Part shown: positions 1-8,725 of the stretch, piece by piece | Layout: each line of letters begins with the position of its first letter | Numbering within the stretch: position 1 is the first letter of the stretch | Assembly (NCBI RefSeq): GCF_016894245.1 | Contig: NZ_CP069792.1 | Span: 2,108,001-2,172,000, forward strand | DNA length: 64,000 nt | Direction: 5' to 3' | Source: Corynebacterium kroppenstedtii | GTDB lineage: Bacteria > Actinomycetota > Actinomycetes > Mycobacteriales > Mycobacteriaceae | Translations under genes and position numbers: made by a program | The notes under the pieces: generated by a model | Database searches by the model: none | The model's input: the letters and a program-made list of their open reading frames with translations, nothing else | What the model was told of the DNA's origin: nothing

Positions 1-1
1 A

Positions 2-1390
2 ACGCCCGGCGCGCTCGTTCGTTTAGGAGAGGGGCAGGAAGTCGTCGAACATTGTGGTTTTAGTGATTTCGGCGATATCGCTGTGGTTAAAGAGTTTCTA
101 CCCGGCGGCTCCCGGGTCGTCGTCGCTGATACGATGGGCGATTTGCGCGTCCTCAAGATTGCTGCGCCACTCTACGAGTTGTGGTCGCAGAAAAACGTCG
201 GCGCAGGGGATCAGGTGCTCGTTGATTACCGGGCGGGCTACGCCTTCGAATCCATCCCGAAGGCCGACGTCGAAAATCTTATTTTGGAAGAAATCCCCGA
301 GGTGTCCTATGAGGACATTGGGGGTCTGCATAACCAAATTGAGATGATTCATGACGCTGTTGAGCTGCCCTTCACTCATCCTGACTTGTATCGGAAGTTT
401 GATCTCCAGCCGCCGAAGGGCGTTTTGCTCTATGGCCCACCTGGCTGCGGAAAAACGTTGATTGCCAAGGCTGTGGCCCATTCGTTAGCGGAAAAAATGG
501 GTAGTGGGGGAGAGAGTTACTTCCTGAACATTAAGGGCCCGGAGCTGCTCAATAAGTTTGTGGGCGAAACGGAGCGGCAGATTCGGCAGATTTTCGACCG
601 TGCTCGATCGATCGCTGAGGACGGGCGGCCGGTCATCGTGTTCTTCGATGAAATGGATGCGATCTTTAGGACTCGTGGCTCGGGTATTTCCTCCGACCTA
701 GAAAATACCGTTGTTCCACAGCTTCTGTCTGAAATCGACGGGGTTGAGGACCTGCGCAATGTCATTGTTATTGGTGCCTCTAACCGTGAGGAAATGATCG
801 ATCCGGCTATTCTTCGGCCGGGTCGGTTGGATGTGAAGATCCGCGTTGAGCGTCCCGATGAAAAATCGGCGCGGGAAATCGCAGAGCTATATCTTGTGGA
901 TACGCTTCCGTTGGATCCGGCCCTGGTTGAGGAAACTGGAGACCGGCATGCTGCTGTGGCTGCGCTGATCGATGAGCTCAGTAGTCGGATGTATGCCCAG
1001 CACTCGGATAATGAATTTGTTGAGCTCACTTTCGTGGATGGTAGCCGCGAGGTGCTCTATTACCGTGACTTCGCCTCTGGCGCGATGATTGCCAATATCG
1101 TCGACCGCGCAAAGAAGAATGCGCTGAAACGAGCGTTAGCGTCGGGGCAGCCTGACAATCATGGTGTCTCACTCGAGGATGTCAGAACGGCAGTTGACCA
1201 GGAGTTCGCTGAAAATGATGACCTCCCCAACACCGCCAATCCCGACGAATGGGCACGGATCTCTGGGCGAACAGGCCAGCGTGTCACAGAGGTAACGGTG
1301 GCGCGCCACAACCGGAAGACCACAACCGTGACAGAGGCGACCGAGCCAGCAGATACCGATTCGGGCAAAGGACATACCGATGCTTCATAA
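2..1390 (+). CDS. arc: ARC/Mpa proteasome-type AAA ATPase (5' end outside window)
   Basis: This is a ring-forming AAA+ unfoldase that recognises pupylated proteins. The reading frame is open from base 2, so the coiled-coil N-terminus and start codon lie upstream; about 462 residues are visible. The end of the OB-fold region comes first, then the AAA module with Walker A GPPGCGKT (bases 434-457), Walker [10 protein letters not shown] (about 633-659) and the sensor stretch [23 protein letters not shown]. The C-terminus is a hydrophilic tail ending SGKGHTDAS. It lacks the GQYL-type end by which mycobacterial Mpa docks on the 20S proteasome, which fits the absence of prcB/prcA. The stop overlaps the dop start by 11 bp, so translation is probably coupled. 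The internal GTG at 83 is not the true start. Confidence 0.93.
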   Translation, partial: TPGALVRLGEGQEVVEHCGFSDFGDIAVVKEFLPGGSRVVVADTMGDLRVLKIAAPLYELWSQKNVGAGDQVLVDYRAGYAFESIPKADVENLILEEIPEVSYEDIGGLHNQIEMIHDAVELPFTHPDLYRKFDLQPPKGVLLYGPPGCGKTLIAKAVAHSLAEKMGSGGESYFLNIKGPELLNKFVGETERQIRQIFDRARSIAEDGRPVIVFFDEMDAIFRTRGSGISSDLENTVVPQLLSEIDGVEDLRNVIVIGASNREEMIDPAILRPGRLDVKIRVERPDEKSAREIAELYLVDTLPLDPALVEETGDRHAAVAALIDELSSRMYAQHSDNEFVELTFVDGSREVLYYRDFASGAMIANIVDRAKKNALKRALASGQPDNHGVSLEDVRTAVDQEFAENDDLPNTANPDEWARISGRTGQRVTEVTVARHNRKTTTVTEATEPADTDSGKGHTDAS

Positions 1391-2942
1391 CCAACCCAGA
1401 GTGATAGGGACAGAAACCGAATTCGGGATTTCGTGTCCCGAGAACCCCGCAGTCAGCCCTATTCTGACCTCGACGGCCGCTGTCATGTCGTATGCCGACG
1501 CGCTGGGGCTCGGTGCTCGGCGGACGCGCTGGGATTATGAGCCTGAATCGCCTCTTCGTGACGCGCGCGGGTTTGATCTTCGTCGATACGCTATGAATCA
1601 CGCGCCCGTGTTGGAACCCAATGCTATGGGCGCGGCAAATATCATTCTGCGCAATGGCGCACGGTTCTATGTGGATCACGCGCACCCGGAGTATTCATCT
1701 CCCGAGGTCACAGATGCGTTGTCGGCGGTGATCTGGGATAAAGCCGGTGAGATCATTATGCACCGGGCTGCGCGCGCTGCTACGCAGGCCGGCATCGGGC
1801 AAGATCAGGATCATTGGGATCTCAAGACCTACAAGAACAATGTGGACGGCAAAGGTGCCTCATACGGAACCCATGAGAACTACCTGTATCGCCGCGACAC
1901 AGATATGGCCACGATTGAACAAGGACTGATCCCTTTCTTCGTGACGCGCCAGATTATGACTGGAGCTGGTCGCGTCGGCCTTGGGCAGCAGGGGGATACT
2001 GCCGGTTTCCAACTATCGCAGCGTGCTGACTACATCGAAACCAAGGTTTCGCTTGAGACCACGCTGAACCGGGGCATCATCAATACCCGCGACGAGCCGC
2101 ACTCCAATGCCGACGAATGGAAGCGCCTCCACGTGATCATTGGGGACGCTAACCTCTCCGAGTATTCACAGTTCCTCAAGGTTGGCACCACGTCACTTGT
2201 TCTCGACGCCATCGAGGCCGGGGTTGAGTTCTCTGACCTTGCTCTCGAATCACCGGTCGACGATGTCTATCGCGTCTCACGCGACCTCACCTGTACGGCG
2301 ACCCTGCGCGGGGAGGACCGAAAGACCGAGCGAACCGCCATTGATATTCAGCGTATCTACCGCGATCGTGTGATCGATGCCGCAGACCGCGAGATCATCA
2401 GCCTGAGCGACGTCGAAAAGAAAGTGATAGAGGTTTGGGGCGAGATCCTTGATGACTTAGAGTCCGACCCCTTGTCGACGGCTGATCGTCTCGATTGGAC
2501 GGCGAAATATGCACTGTTGGATGGTTTTCGACAGCGCGGGACAGGGGAGTGGGATGATCCCCGGCTGGCCCTCATTGATTTGCAATACAGCGATTGCGAT
2601 CCTGAGAAGGGGCTCTATTACGCCCTGGTTCGGCGAGGGAAGATCCGGACACTCGTTGATCCCGACGATGTGACGGCAGCGATCGACACGCCGCCCACCG
2701 ATACCCGGGCTTGGCTCAGAGGACGATTGGTGGATCGGTTTTCCAGTGAGGTCATCGCAGCGAACTGGGATAATCTCATCGTCACACCAGCTCACCCACA
2801 ACGGATCGACCTGAGCTCACCGACAGCTGCCAACGCCACGGCAACCTACGACATCACCGAGAGCGCAAAGAGCATCGATGATGTGACGCGTTATCTCGCA
2901 TCCTCAGGTGTCTGCGACGTCTCGCCGCTGCCGAGTTCATGA
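1380..2942 (+). CDS. dop: Dop, deamidase/depupylase of Pup
   Basis: Dop converts the C-terminal Gln of Pup to Glu and removes Pup from substrates. It belongs to the carboxylate-amine ligase family related to glutamine synthetase. The 520-residue protein has the N-terminal signature GTETEFG (residues 10-16) with metal and nucleotide ligands E12/E14. The catalytic-loop motif [14 protein letters not shown] has the key Asp at residue 99. The stretch between them (roughly 40-80) is the Dop-specific loop absent from PafA. The ATG lies inside the arc stop region (TTCATAA overlap). It lies upstream of pup and pafA in the same direction. Function is secure by motif and context. Confidence 0.95.
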   Translation: MLHNQPRVIGTETEFGISCPENPAVSPILTSTAAVMSYADALGLGARRTRWDYEPESPLRDARGFDLRRYAMNHAPVLEPNAMGAANIILRNGARFYVDHAHPEYSSPEVTDALSAVIWDKAGEIIMHRAARAATQAGIGQDQDHWDLKTYKNNVDGKGASYGTHENYLYRRDTDMATIEQGLIPFFVTRQIMTGAGRVGLGQQGDTAGFQLSQRADYIETKVSLETTLNRGIINTRDEPHSNADEWKRLHVIIGDANLSEYSQFLKVGTTSLVLDAIEAGVEFSDLALESPVDDVYRVSRDLTCTATLRGEDRKTERTAIDIQRIYRDRVIDAADREIISLSDVEKKVIEVWGEILDDLESDPLSTADRLDWTAKYALLDGFRQRGTGEWDDPRLALIDLQYSDCDPEKGLYYALVRRGKIRTLVDPDDVTAAIDTPPTDTRAWLRGRLVDRFSSEVIAANWDNLIVTPAHPQRIDLSSPTAANATATYDITESAKSIDDVTRYLASSGVCDVSPLPSS

Positions 2943-3059
2943 TCTGTGAGTCATAGGCAATTATGGACCACTCATACGCGATAAGGTTATAACGGGCACT
3001 GAGATCGTCAGATTACAATAAATCACGCATAGTGAGAACACTTAAGAAGGCTTTTAAGC

Positions 3060-3248
3060 ATGGAAAAATCATCGCAAATTCACGGCTCCAAGCCCGGCGA
3101 CGACAACGCCGATGAACCCGAGAATGCCGCCGGCCAATCACAGATTAGGGGACAAGGTGCCGACGATCTTCTTGACGAAATCGACGGATTATTGGAATCG
3201 AATGCAGAGGAATTCGTTCGTTCCTACGTTCAAAAGGGTGGACAGTGA
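3060..3248 (+). CDS. pup: Pup, prokaryotic ubiquitin-like modifier
   Basis: This 62-residue disordered modifier is attached through its C-terminus to lysines of target proteins. The acidic helix-forming region DDLLDEIDGLLESNAEEFV is followed by the terminal RSYVQKGGQ. The protein ends GGQ, so Dop must deamidate it to GGE before PafA can ligate it. An AAGAAGG Shine-Dalgarno stretch lies about 12 nt upstream of the ATG. The 117-bp gap after dop suggests a possible separate promoter. The stop codon overlaps the pafA GTG by 4 bp. No proteasome subunit genes follow, unlike in mycobacteria. Confidence 0.96.
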   Translation: MEKSSQIHGSKPGDDNADEPENAAGQSQIRGQGADDLLDEIDGLLESNAEEFVRSYVQKGGQ

Positions 3249-4678
3249 GCGCTGACAAAGCCGTTTTCTCCCGCCGGATCATGGGGATTGAAACCGAATT
3301 CGGGATTACCTGTACCCATGACGGAGCACAAGCGGTCGCTCCCGACGACATTGCGCGTCAACTATTTCGGCCTATCGTCGACCGTTTCCGCAGCTCCAAC
3401 ATCTATACACTCAACGGGGGACGCCTATATCTCGACGTCGGCTCGCACCCGGAGTACGCCACTCCGGAATGCGATAGCCTCAATCAACTGCTCATCTATG
3501 ACCGGGCTGGGGAAGTAACGCTTAACCGGCTCGCTGACCAAGCAGAGCACGCCCTCGCCGACCAACACATTGAGGGCACGGTCCATTTGATGAAGAACAA
3601 CACCGATTCCCTCGGGAATTCATACGGGTGTCACGAGAATTATCTTGTGGGCCGGGCGATCCTTCTAAAAAAACTGGGCCAAGAGTTCATCCCGTTCCTC
3701 ATTACCCGACAATTAATCTGCGGCGCAGGACACATCGCGCGTCCCCATTCGCGGTTGACCAATGGGGACACCACCCCTGTTTATCAGTTGAGCCAGCGTG
3801 CCGACCACGTGTGGGAAGGGGTATCGTCCGCAACAACCCGTTCACGCCCCATCATCAACACCCGCGATGAGCCTCACGCAGATTCCGAAATGTACCGACG
3901 TCTCCACGTCATCGTCGGTGACTCGTCCATGTCAGAGACAACGGCTGCTCTCAAGATCGGGTCAGCGCTCCTCGTCCTCGAGATGCTCGAAGCTGGTTAC
4001 TCTTTCGACGAGTGGGAAATAGCTAACCCATCACAAACTATTCGTGATATCAGCCGTGATCTCACCGGGCGAGCAGAGTTTCCACTCCGATCGGGACGAA
4101 CAAGCTGCGCTCTTGACATCCAGCAAGCCTTCGCTGACAAAGCTCAACAGTGGCTCGACGAACGCCCGGAGGAGCAGCATGGCACACCTAATGCAGACAT
4201 GCAGCGCGTCGTCGATATGTGGAAAAAAGTGCTCACTGCCCTTGATTCTGGGGATACATCGTCGATTGCAAAGGATATTGACTGGGTAATCAAGAAGAGC
4301 ATTATCGACCGATATCAAGACAAGTTCGGCTGGGACCTTTCTCATCCGAAACTCCAACAGATCGACTACGCGTATCACGACATCCGGCCTGGTAAAGGTA
4401 TTTTCCGGACTCTTGAAGAGCGTGGCCGTGTTTCACGGTGGCTGGAAGGTGCGAACTCGCCTATCACCGATGCGACCGACACACCGCCACAGACCACACG
4501 AGCGAAAATGCGGGGAGATTTTCTCCGTGTCGCCCAGGAGAACGATGCCGACGTGTCTGTCGATTGGACACGGCTGAAAATCAACCGCCCAGAGCCCCAC
4601 GACATTGCGCTCCTCGACCCCTTTGCCGCGCACGATTCGCGGGCCGATGACATGATCAGTTCGATTATTGACCGATAA
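3245..4678 (+). CDS. pafA: PafA, Pup--protein ligase
   Basis: PafA uses ATP to form an isopeptide bond between the C-terminal Glu of deamidated Pup and a substrate lysine. The protein has 477 residues and opens with RRIMGIETEFGITC, where E16 and E18 are metal ligands. The motif LYLDVGSHPEYATPE places the catalytic Asp at residue 64, the same number as the known D64 of C. glutamicum PafA. It lacks the Dop loop, which separates it from the paralogous dop. The GTG start overlaps the pup stop (GTGA), with AGGGTGG upstream as ribosome binding site. The 18-bp gap to pafBC suggests one transcript. Confidence 0.95.
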   Translation: MSADKAVFSRRIMGIETEFGITCTHDGAQAVAPDDIARQLFRPIVDRFRSSNIYTLNGGRLYLDVGSHPEYATPECDSLNQLLIYDRAGEVTLNRLADQAEHALADQHIEGTVHLMKNNTDSLGNSYGCHENYLVGRAILLKKLGQEFIPFLITRQLICGAGHIARPHSRLTNGDTTPVYQLSQRADHVWEGVSSATTRSRPIINTRDEPHADSEMYRRLHVIVGDSSMSETTAALKIGSALLVLEMLEAGYSFDEWEIANPSQTIRDISRDLTGRAEFPLRSGRTSCALDIQQAFADKAQQWLDERPEEQHGTPNADMQRVVDMWKKVLTALDSGDTSSIAKDIDWVIKKSIIDRYQDKFGWDLSHPKLQQIDYAYHDIRPGKGIFRTLEERGRVSRWLEGANSPITDATDTPPQTTRAKMRGDFLRVAQENDADVSVDWTRLKINRPEPHDIALLDPFAAHDSRADDMISSIIDR

Positions 4679-4696
4679 GGTACAAGGCGATTAGCC

Positions 4697-6781
4697 ATGA
4701 CTCCACCGAGTGACCGCTCTCAGACCAGCTCGACGTCCCGGCGCAACCAAGCCACCTACGAGCGACTCATCAACCTTGTGCTCGCACTCAAGGATTCTTC
4801 CCGACCTCTCAATGGTCAGTGGCTTATCGAGCATGTCAGTGGTTACGAGGATGGATCGCAGGAATCGCGCAGGCGGAAGCTCAACCGCGACATTGCCCAA
4901 CTCCGTGATCTCGGGTTCGATATCGACACCACCGATGACGGTTATCTGATGGACTTCACCCAAACTGTCGACGTCCACTTCTCTCAAGAAGAGATGGGAG
5001 TCATCGCCCTCGCCAGTCAATTCGCCTTGTCTGGGGACTTGGCCGCATTGGGGCGACGGGCCTGGGTCAAACTTTCGGCGGCGGGATCGCTGGGGACGGT
5101 AGCCCCGATACATGGAATTCCCGATAGTACCGACCTCACGGGTCCTGATTTTTCCACGTTGTTGCGGGCTATCACGGAGTCAACCGTCGTCCAGTTTCTG
5201 TACTATCCGTCGATCGAAGACGAGCCCTCGCTGCGCACTGTTGAGCCATGGGCGCTCGTGCCGGAAAGTGGGCGGTGGTACCTCGCGTGCTTTGACCGTG
5301 AACGCGAGAAGCCACGTAGCTTCCGACTCGCTCGAATTAACTCCATTCAAGACACCGACACCCCGGCTACCCACACCGATCAACGGTCAGCTATTGCTCC
5401 GACTGAGCTCGTCCGGTCACAGCTTCACCGCGATAGCAATGGTCAATCTACCCACGCTGTGATCAGCGTGTCACCAGACGATAGCCGGCGAATTATTGAG
5501 CTCTTACGCTCCCACAACCTTCATCCGGAGAAACGCAGTGACACGCGCTGGGTTATTGCTGATGATGACGCGGGACAGCTGCGGTCGTGTGTCCTGGCCG
5601 AAGCACCGGAGATCGTAGTCGAGGAGCCTGGCGACTACCGGATTACCATCGCAAACCAATTGAAATCCCTGATTACGGGAATAACGAGCTCCACAGCGTG
5701 GGCACTACCGTCGAGTGTGCCTCCTCTCAACGAGACCGACCATTCCGTTGATGCACCAGCTGCGGTGAGCATTTCGGATCAACACCACACGGAACTATTA
5801 CGTCTCCTCACGATTGTTCCTTACCTCCGACAGCATCCCGGGGTCACTCTCTTTGAGGCAGCCCATGACCTGGCTATGTCGCCGACGCAGCTGAAAAACG
5901 ATATCACCAAACTCACGTTTTGTGGTCTTCCGGGATTATCCGGCGGGGACTTGATCGACATCGACGCCGATCCCCGGCACATCTCGTTGTGGGCGGATCA
6001 AGGTCTGACCGCGCCGGTGGGACTCACTATGGAAGAAGCCAGCGCGATCCTCATGGCGTTGGAGACTATTGACTCTATTCCGGGGATTGCCGACGCCGAG
6101 GCCATTCATCGCACCGAAGACAAACTAAGAACGATGGCCGGCAATCATGCCGACGCAATTGCTCGCGCAACACAAGGCGGCGGCAATTCACTGGTCAACG
6201 ACCTTGCCGACGCTGTTAACACACGCACGACCATCGTCATCGCGTACGCAGATCCCCTCGGCGATGCGGTAGCAACACCACGTCTCGTCGATCCACTCTC
6301 GATTATGGTCGTCGCTGGAGTGAGCTATCTCCGAGGATTGTCACTGGCCGACCCGCACGACCACGCGGACGTGGGGGACAACCAGTCCGCGAACGACCCG
6401 CAGGCTCCAGGAAACAGGATTCGACACTTCCGCATTGACCGAATCCAATCGCTGGAGCAACGGGAACCGTCGACACTGAGTGCTAAAAAGCGAGACCGCT
6501 TACGCTCCACTCTTAATCCACTTGATCCCTTCGGTTTTCGGGAAAGTCCGCATTGGGCCCGAGTGTGGGTCGCCCCTGAGGCGCGGTGGGTTGTCGACTA
6601 TGAACATGTATGGCCTGTTTCTGAATTTAAAGGGGGTCTTATTATCGACGTCCCCGGGCGTCCCGAATGGATTCGCAGCTTCATACTCAGGCACGGAGGA
6701 TCGATCATTCCTCTTGAGCCCAAGGACCTGCGCGATTCCGTAAGAGACCGTGCAGAAGACGGATTACTTCGGTATCGTTAG
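4697..6781 (+). CDS. pafBC: Fused PafB-PafC WYL-domain transcription regulator
   Basis: The 694-residue protein is a tandem of two DeoR/WYL regulators. In order: a helix-turn-helix (about 18-75, ending [13 protein letters not shown]), a WYL domain (about 150-220, containing [11 protein letters not shown] and RSFRLARI), a second HTH-like segment (about 360-415), a second WYL-like domain (about 510-590, with [10 protein letters not shown] and RHFRIDRI) and a C-terminal WCX-like region. In mycobacteria PafB and PafC are separate proteins that form a heterodimer and activate the LexA-independent DNA-damage response. The fusion here would be an obligate dimer equivalent. It follows pafA by 18 bp. 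The family's name comes from this position, not from a role in pupylation. Confidence 0.9.
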   Translation: MTPPSDRSQTSSTSRRNQATYERLINLVLALKDSSRPLNGQWLIEHVSGYEDGSQESRRRKLNRDIAQLRDLGFDIDTTDDGYLMDFTQTVDVHFSQEEMGVIALASQFALSGDLAALGRRAWVKLSAAGSLGTVAPIHGIPDSTDLTGPDFSTLLRAITESTVVQFLYYPSIEDEPSLRTVEPWALVPESGRWYLACFDREREKPRSFRLARINSIQDTDTPATHTDQRSAIAPTELVRSQLHRDSNGQSTHAVISVSPDDSRRIIELLRSHNLHPEKRSDTRWVIADDDAGQLRSCVLAEAPEIVVEEPGDYRITIANQLKSLITGITSSTAWALPSSVPPLNETDHSVDAPAAVSISDQHHTELLRLLTIVPYLRQHPGVTLFEAAHDLAMSPTQLKNDITKLTFCGLPGLSGGDLIDIDADPRHISLWADQGLTAPVGLTMEEASAILMALETIDSIPGIADAEAIHRTEDKLRTMAGNHADAIARATQGGGNSLVNDLADAVNTRTTIVIAYADPLGDAVATPRLVDPLSIMVVAGVSYLRGLSLADPHDHADVGDNQSANDPQAPGNRIRHFRIDRIQSLEQREPSTLSAKKRDRLRSTLNPLDPFGFRESPHWARVWVAPEARWVVDYEHVWPVSEFKGGLIIDVPGRPEWIRSFILRHGGSIIPLEPKDLRDSVRDRAEDGLLRYR

Positions 6782-6851
6782 GCACCGTCCAGTCGCGCCC
6801 GCGCGTCAACAAAGCTGCGGGGGTGGCTTCTGCGTTACTCACCACACGTCG

Positions 6852-6857
6852 TAAGGT
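6852..6857 (+). promoter_or_regulatory. Candidate -10 element of a leaderless tatA mRNA
   Basis: TAAGGT matches the corynebacterial TAnnnT -10 form and is followed by exactly 7 nt and the tatA ATG. The same bases contain AAGG and could instead act as a weak ribosome-binding site, so the assignment is ambiguous. Confidence 0.4.
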
Positions 6858-6864
6858 GTACACC

Positions 6865-7140
6865 ATGGCTAACCTAGGGTTTCCAGAACTCGTTCTCATC
6901 GCAGTCGTCATACTTGTCCTCTTTGGATGGAAAAAGCTCCCTGACGCTGCGCGTTCAGTTGGTCGTTCCATGCGCATCTTTAAATCTGAAGTCTCAGAAA
7001 TGAAGAACGATGGCGCAGAGGCAGAAAAGACCTCGGCCGCGTCGACCACAACTGATGAGATCACCTCAGCATCGTCAACCGATACGCCTCAGCCAACGGT
7101 GACGGTGGAGTCCAAGGACGATAAGAAGCATCCCGCCTAA
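6865..7140 (+). CDS. tatA: TatA, twin-arginine translocase subunit
   Basis: This 91-residue inner-membrane protein forms the pore-lining part of the Tat system, which exports folded proteins. It begins [26 protein letters not shown]: a short periplasmic N-terminus, one transmembrane helix (residues 4-21), the FGxxKLP hinge and an amphipathic helix ([16 protein letters not shown]). An acidic, Thr/Ser-rich tail follows. An in-frame GTG 14 codons upstream at 6823 would add a basic non-conserved extension; I prefer the ATG at 6865. The next gene is tatC, as in related actinobacteria. No tatB is in the window. Confidence 0.94.
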   Translation: MANLGFPELVLIAVVILVLFGWKKLPDAARSVGRSMRIFKSEVSEMKNDGAEAEKTSAASTTTDEITSASSTDTPQPTVTVESKDDKKHPA

Positions 7141-7407
7141 AGGCACAAAACAGTATTGTTATAACACTGTCACGTTTGTGTTCTCTGTAGCTGTTTTCTA
7201 CAGCTGTTCCCAGTAGCTGGAGCAGGAGAGAACCTTGTTCTCCTCACAGTGACCGCCAACGCCGAATGTATTCGCCTCACAAAGAGAGTGACAGTCACGC
7301 TCATGGTGGCGGAACCAATGCATCTCGGCACGGGTACTTGTGATAAGAACCACGGGGAAGACAAGGTGCTCGTGACTCAATCAACGTCGGTAAGCAAGGG
7401 TGGACGC
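7141..7407 (+). other. Intergenic leader between tatA and tatC with hairpins
   Basis: This 267-bp stretch holds no convincing separate gene. An imperfect AT-rich inverted repeat lies at about 7150-7170 (ACAGT...ACTGT around TTGTTATAAC). A clean hairpin CTGTAG-7 nt-CTACAG lies at 7185-7203, and an overlapping alternative is AGCTG/CAGCT. The second half is open in the tatC frame from GTG 7249, but the encoded 53 residues look unlike a TatC N-terminus. It may carry the tatC promoter or a tatA terminator. Confidence 0.4.
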
Positions 7408-8619
7408 GTGTCTCGCAAGGCCAAGAAGAATCCAGATGGAACCATGTCCATCGTCGATCACTTGCGCGAACTCCGTACACGGCTATTGCGGGCTCTCGCA
7501 GCCATTGCCGTCACAACAATCATCGGGTTTATCTGGTACGAACACGGAATCCCGGCCTGGGCCATCGGGCCCCTCCACGTGCCACGGCTCCCTAGTCTCG
7601 GCGAGATTCTCAAAGAGCCATATTGTTCGCTACCCCCATCGGCCCGTGCAACATTCTCCGCGGATAAGGAATGCCGTCTTCTCGCCACAAGTCCTTTCGA
7701 AATGTTCATGCTCCGAATGAAGATGGGCGGATTGGCAGGACTTGTTATGGCATGTCCCATCTGGCTTATCGAGATATGGCGGTTTATCACCCCAGGACTT
7801 TTGAAAAACGAGCGACGTTGGACGCTGTCCGTCGGGACCATCGCTGGGTTCCTTTTCGTTTTGGGCGTTGTTGCTGCTTACCTGGTCCTCCCCATGGGCT
7901 TAGATGTTCTGCTTCATTTGGGCGACAGCACTCAGATTTCCGCGCTGACCGGTGAGAAATACTTCAATTTCGTTATCGCACTGATTCTCGTATTTGGCTT
8001 GAGTTTCGAAGTACCACTTTTTACTGCGATGCTTAACCTCGCTGGGGTTGTGCATTATGAGCAGCTCAAGGACAAGCGGCGAATCATGATTGTCGTGATC
8101 TTCATCTTCGCTGCCATTGCCACACCAGGACAGGATCCCATTTCCATGCTGGTCCTCGCCCTCACACTGGTTGTTCTTATGGAGTTAGCCCTGCAATTCA
8201 CGCGAATCCATGACCGCCGCGTTGCCCGGCATGTGTCCGAGTGGGAGGGTTTGAGTGACGACGAAGCCTCCCCCCTGAAGGTTGCTCCATCATCTATCCC
8301 CGCAGCAGAATCAATTTACGACGGGCAGCGCAAAGGTGTTGCCGGCGGGGGAGATGCCCACCCCGCGGGTGGATCAGGGCCGATACCGCAGCCCTCACCC
8401 GTGACAGCTCCATCGGGCACCCCGTCGGCCAGCGAGCCGCCCACACCGACGCCGAGCCCGGCACCCTCTGACGCATCTCCGACCTCAGGCTCACACCACG
8501 CCCCACCAGCAGCAGCGCTCCGTCGGGGTCCGCGGTCATGGAACGATTCCACTGGAGACAACGACGGTAAGCCCGGGAATGACACAATCCAATCCAGCAG
8601 TTTCGACGACGTCCTCTAA
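7408..8619 (+). CDS. tatC: TatC, twin-arginine translocase receptor subunit
   Basis: TatC is a six-helix membrane protein that binds twin-arginine signal peptides. From GTG 7408 the protein is 403 residues and starts MSRKAKKNPDGTMSIVDHLRELRTRLLRAL, the family-typical N-terminus (xxxxHLxELRxRL). AAGGGTGG just upstream serves as ribosome binding site. Family motifs include SPFEMFMLRMKMGGLAGLV, FITPGLLKNERR and FGLSFEVPL. After the last helix there is a non-conserved hydrophilic tail of about 130 residues, rich in Pro, Ser and Gly. An upstream in-frame GTG at 7249 would add 53 residues without TatC character; I judge it not used. Confidence 0.92.
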   Translation: MSRKAKKNPDGTMSIVDHLRELRTRLLRALAAIAVTTIIGFIWYEHGIPAWAIGPLHVPRLPSLGEILKEPYCSLPPSARATFSADKECRLLATSPFEMFMLRMKMGGLAGLVMACPIWLIEIWRFITPGLLKNERRWTLSVGTIAGFLFVLGVVAAYLVLPMGLDVLLHLGDSTQISALTGEKYFNFVIALILVFGLSFEVPLFTAMLNLAGVVHYEQLKDKRRIMIVVIFIFAAIATPGQDPISMLVLALTLVVLMELALQFTRIHDRRVARHVSEWEGLSDDEASPLKVAPSSIPAAESIYDGQRKGVAGGGDAHPAGGSGPIPQPSPVTAPSGTPSASEPPTPTPSPAPSDASPTSGSHHAPPAAALRRGPRSWNDSTGDNDGKPGNDTIQSSSFDDVL

Positions 8620-8725
8620 CGGCTACATTGTGCACACGAACATCGTGGACGCGCAGCAACCGCACAGCAACACAAACCTCATAACCGACACCACAATCAA
8701 CAAGTGACAATCGACAAGGAGAAGT

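Noticed and set aside
7249..7407. 53-codon N-terminal extension of TatC
   Set aside because: The residues do not resemble a TatC N-terminus and a ribosome binding site precedes GTG 7408. Left as leader.
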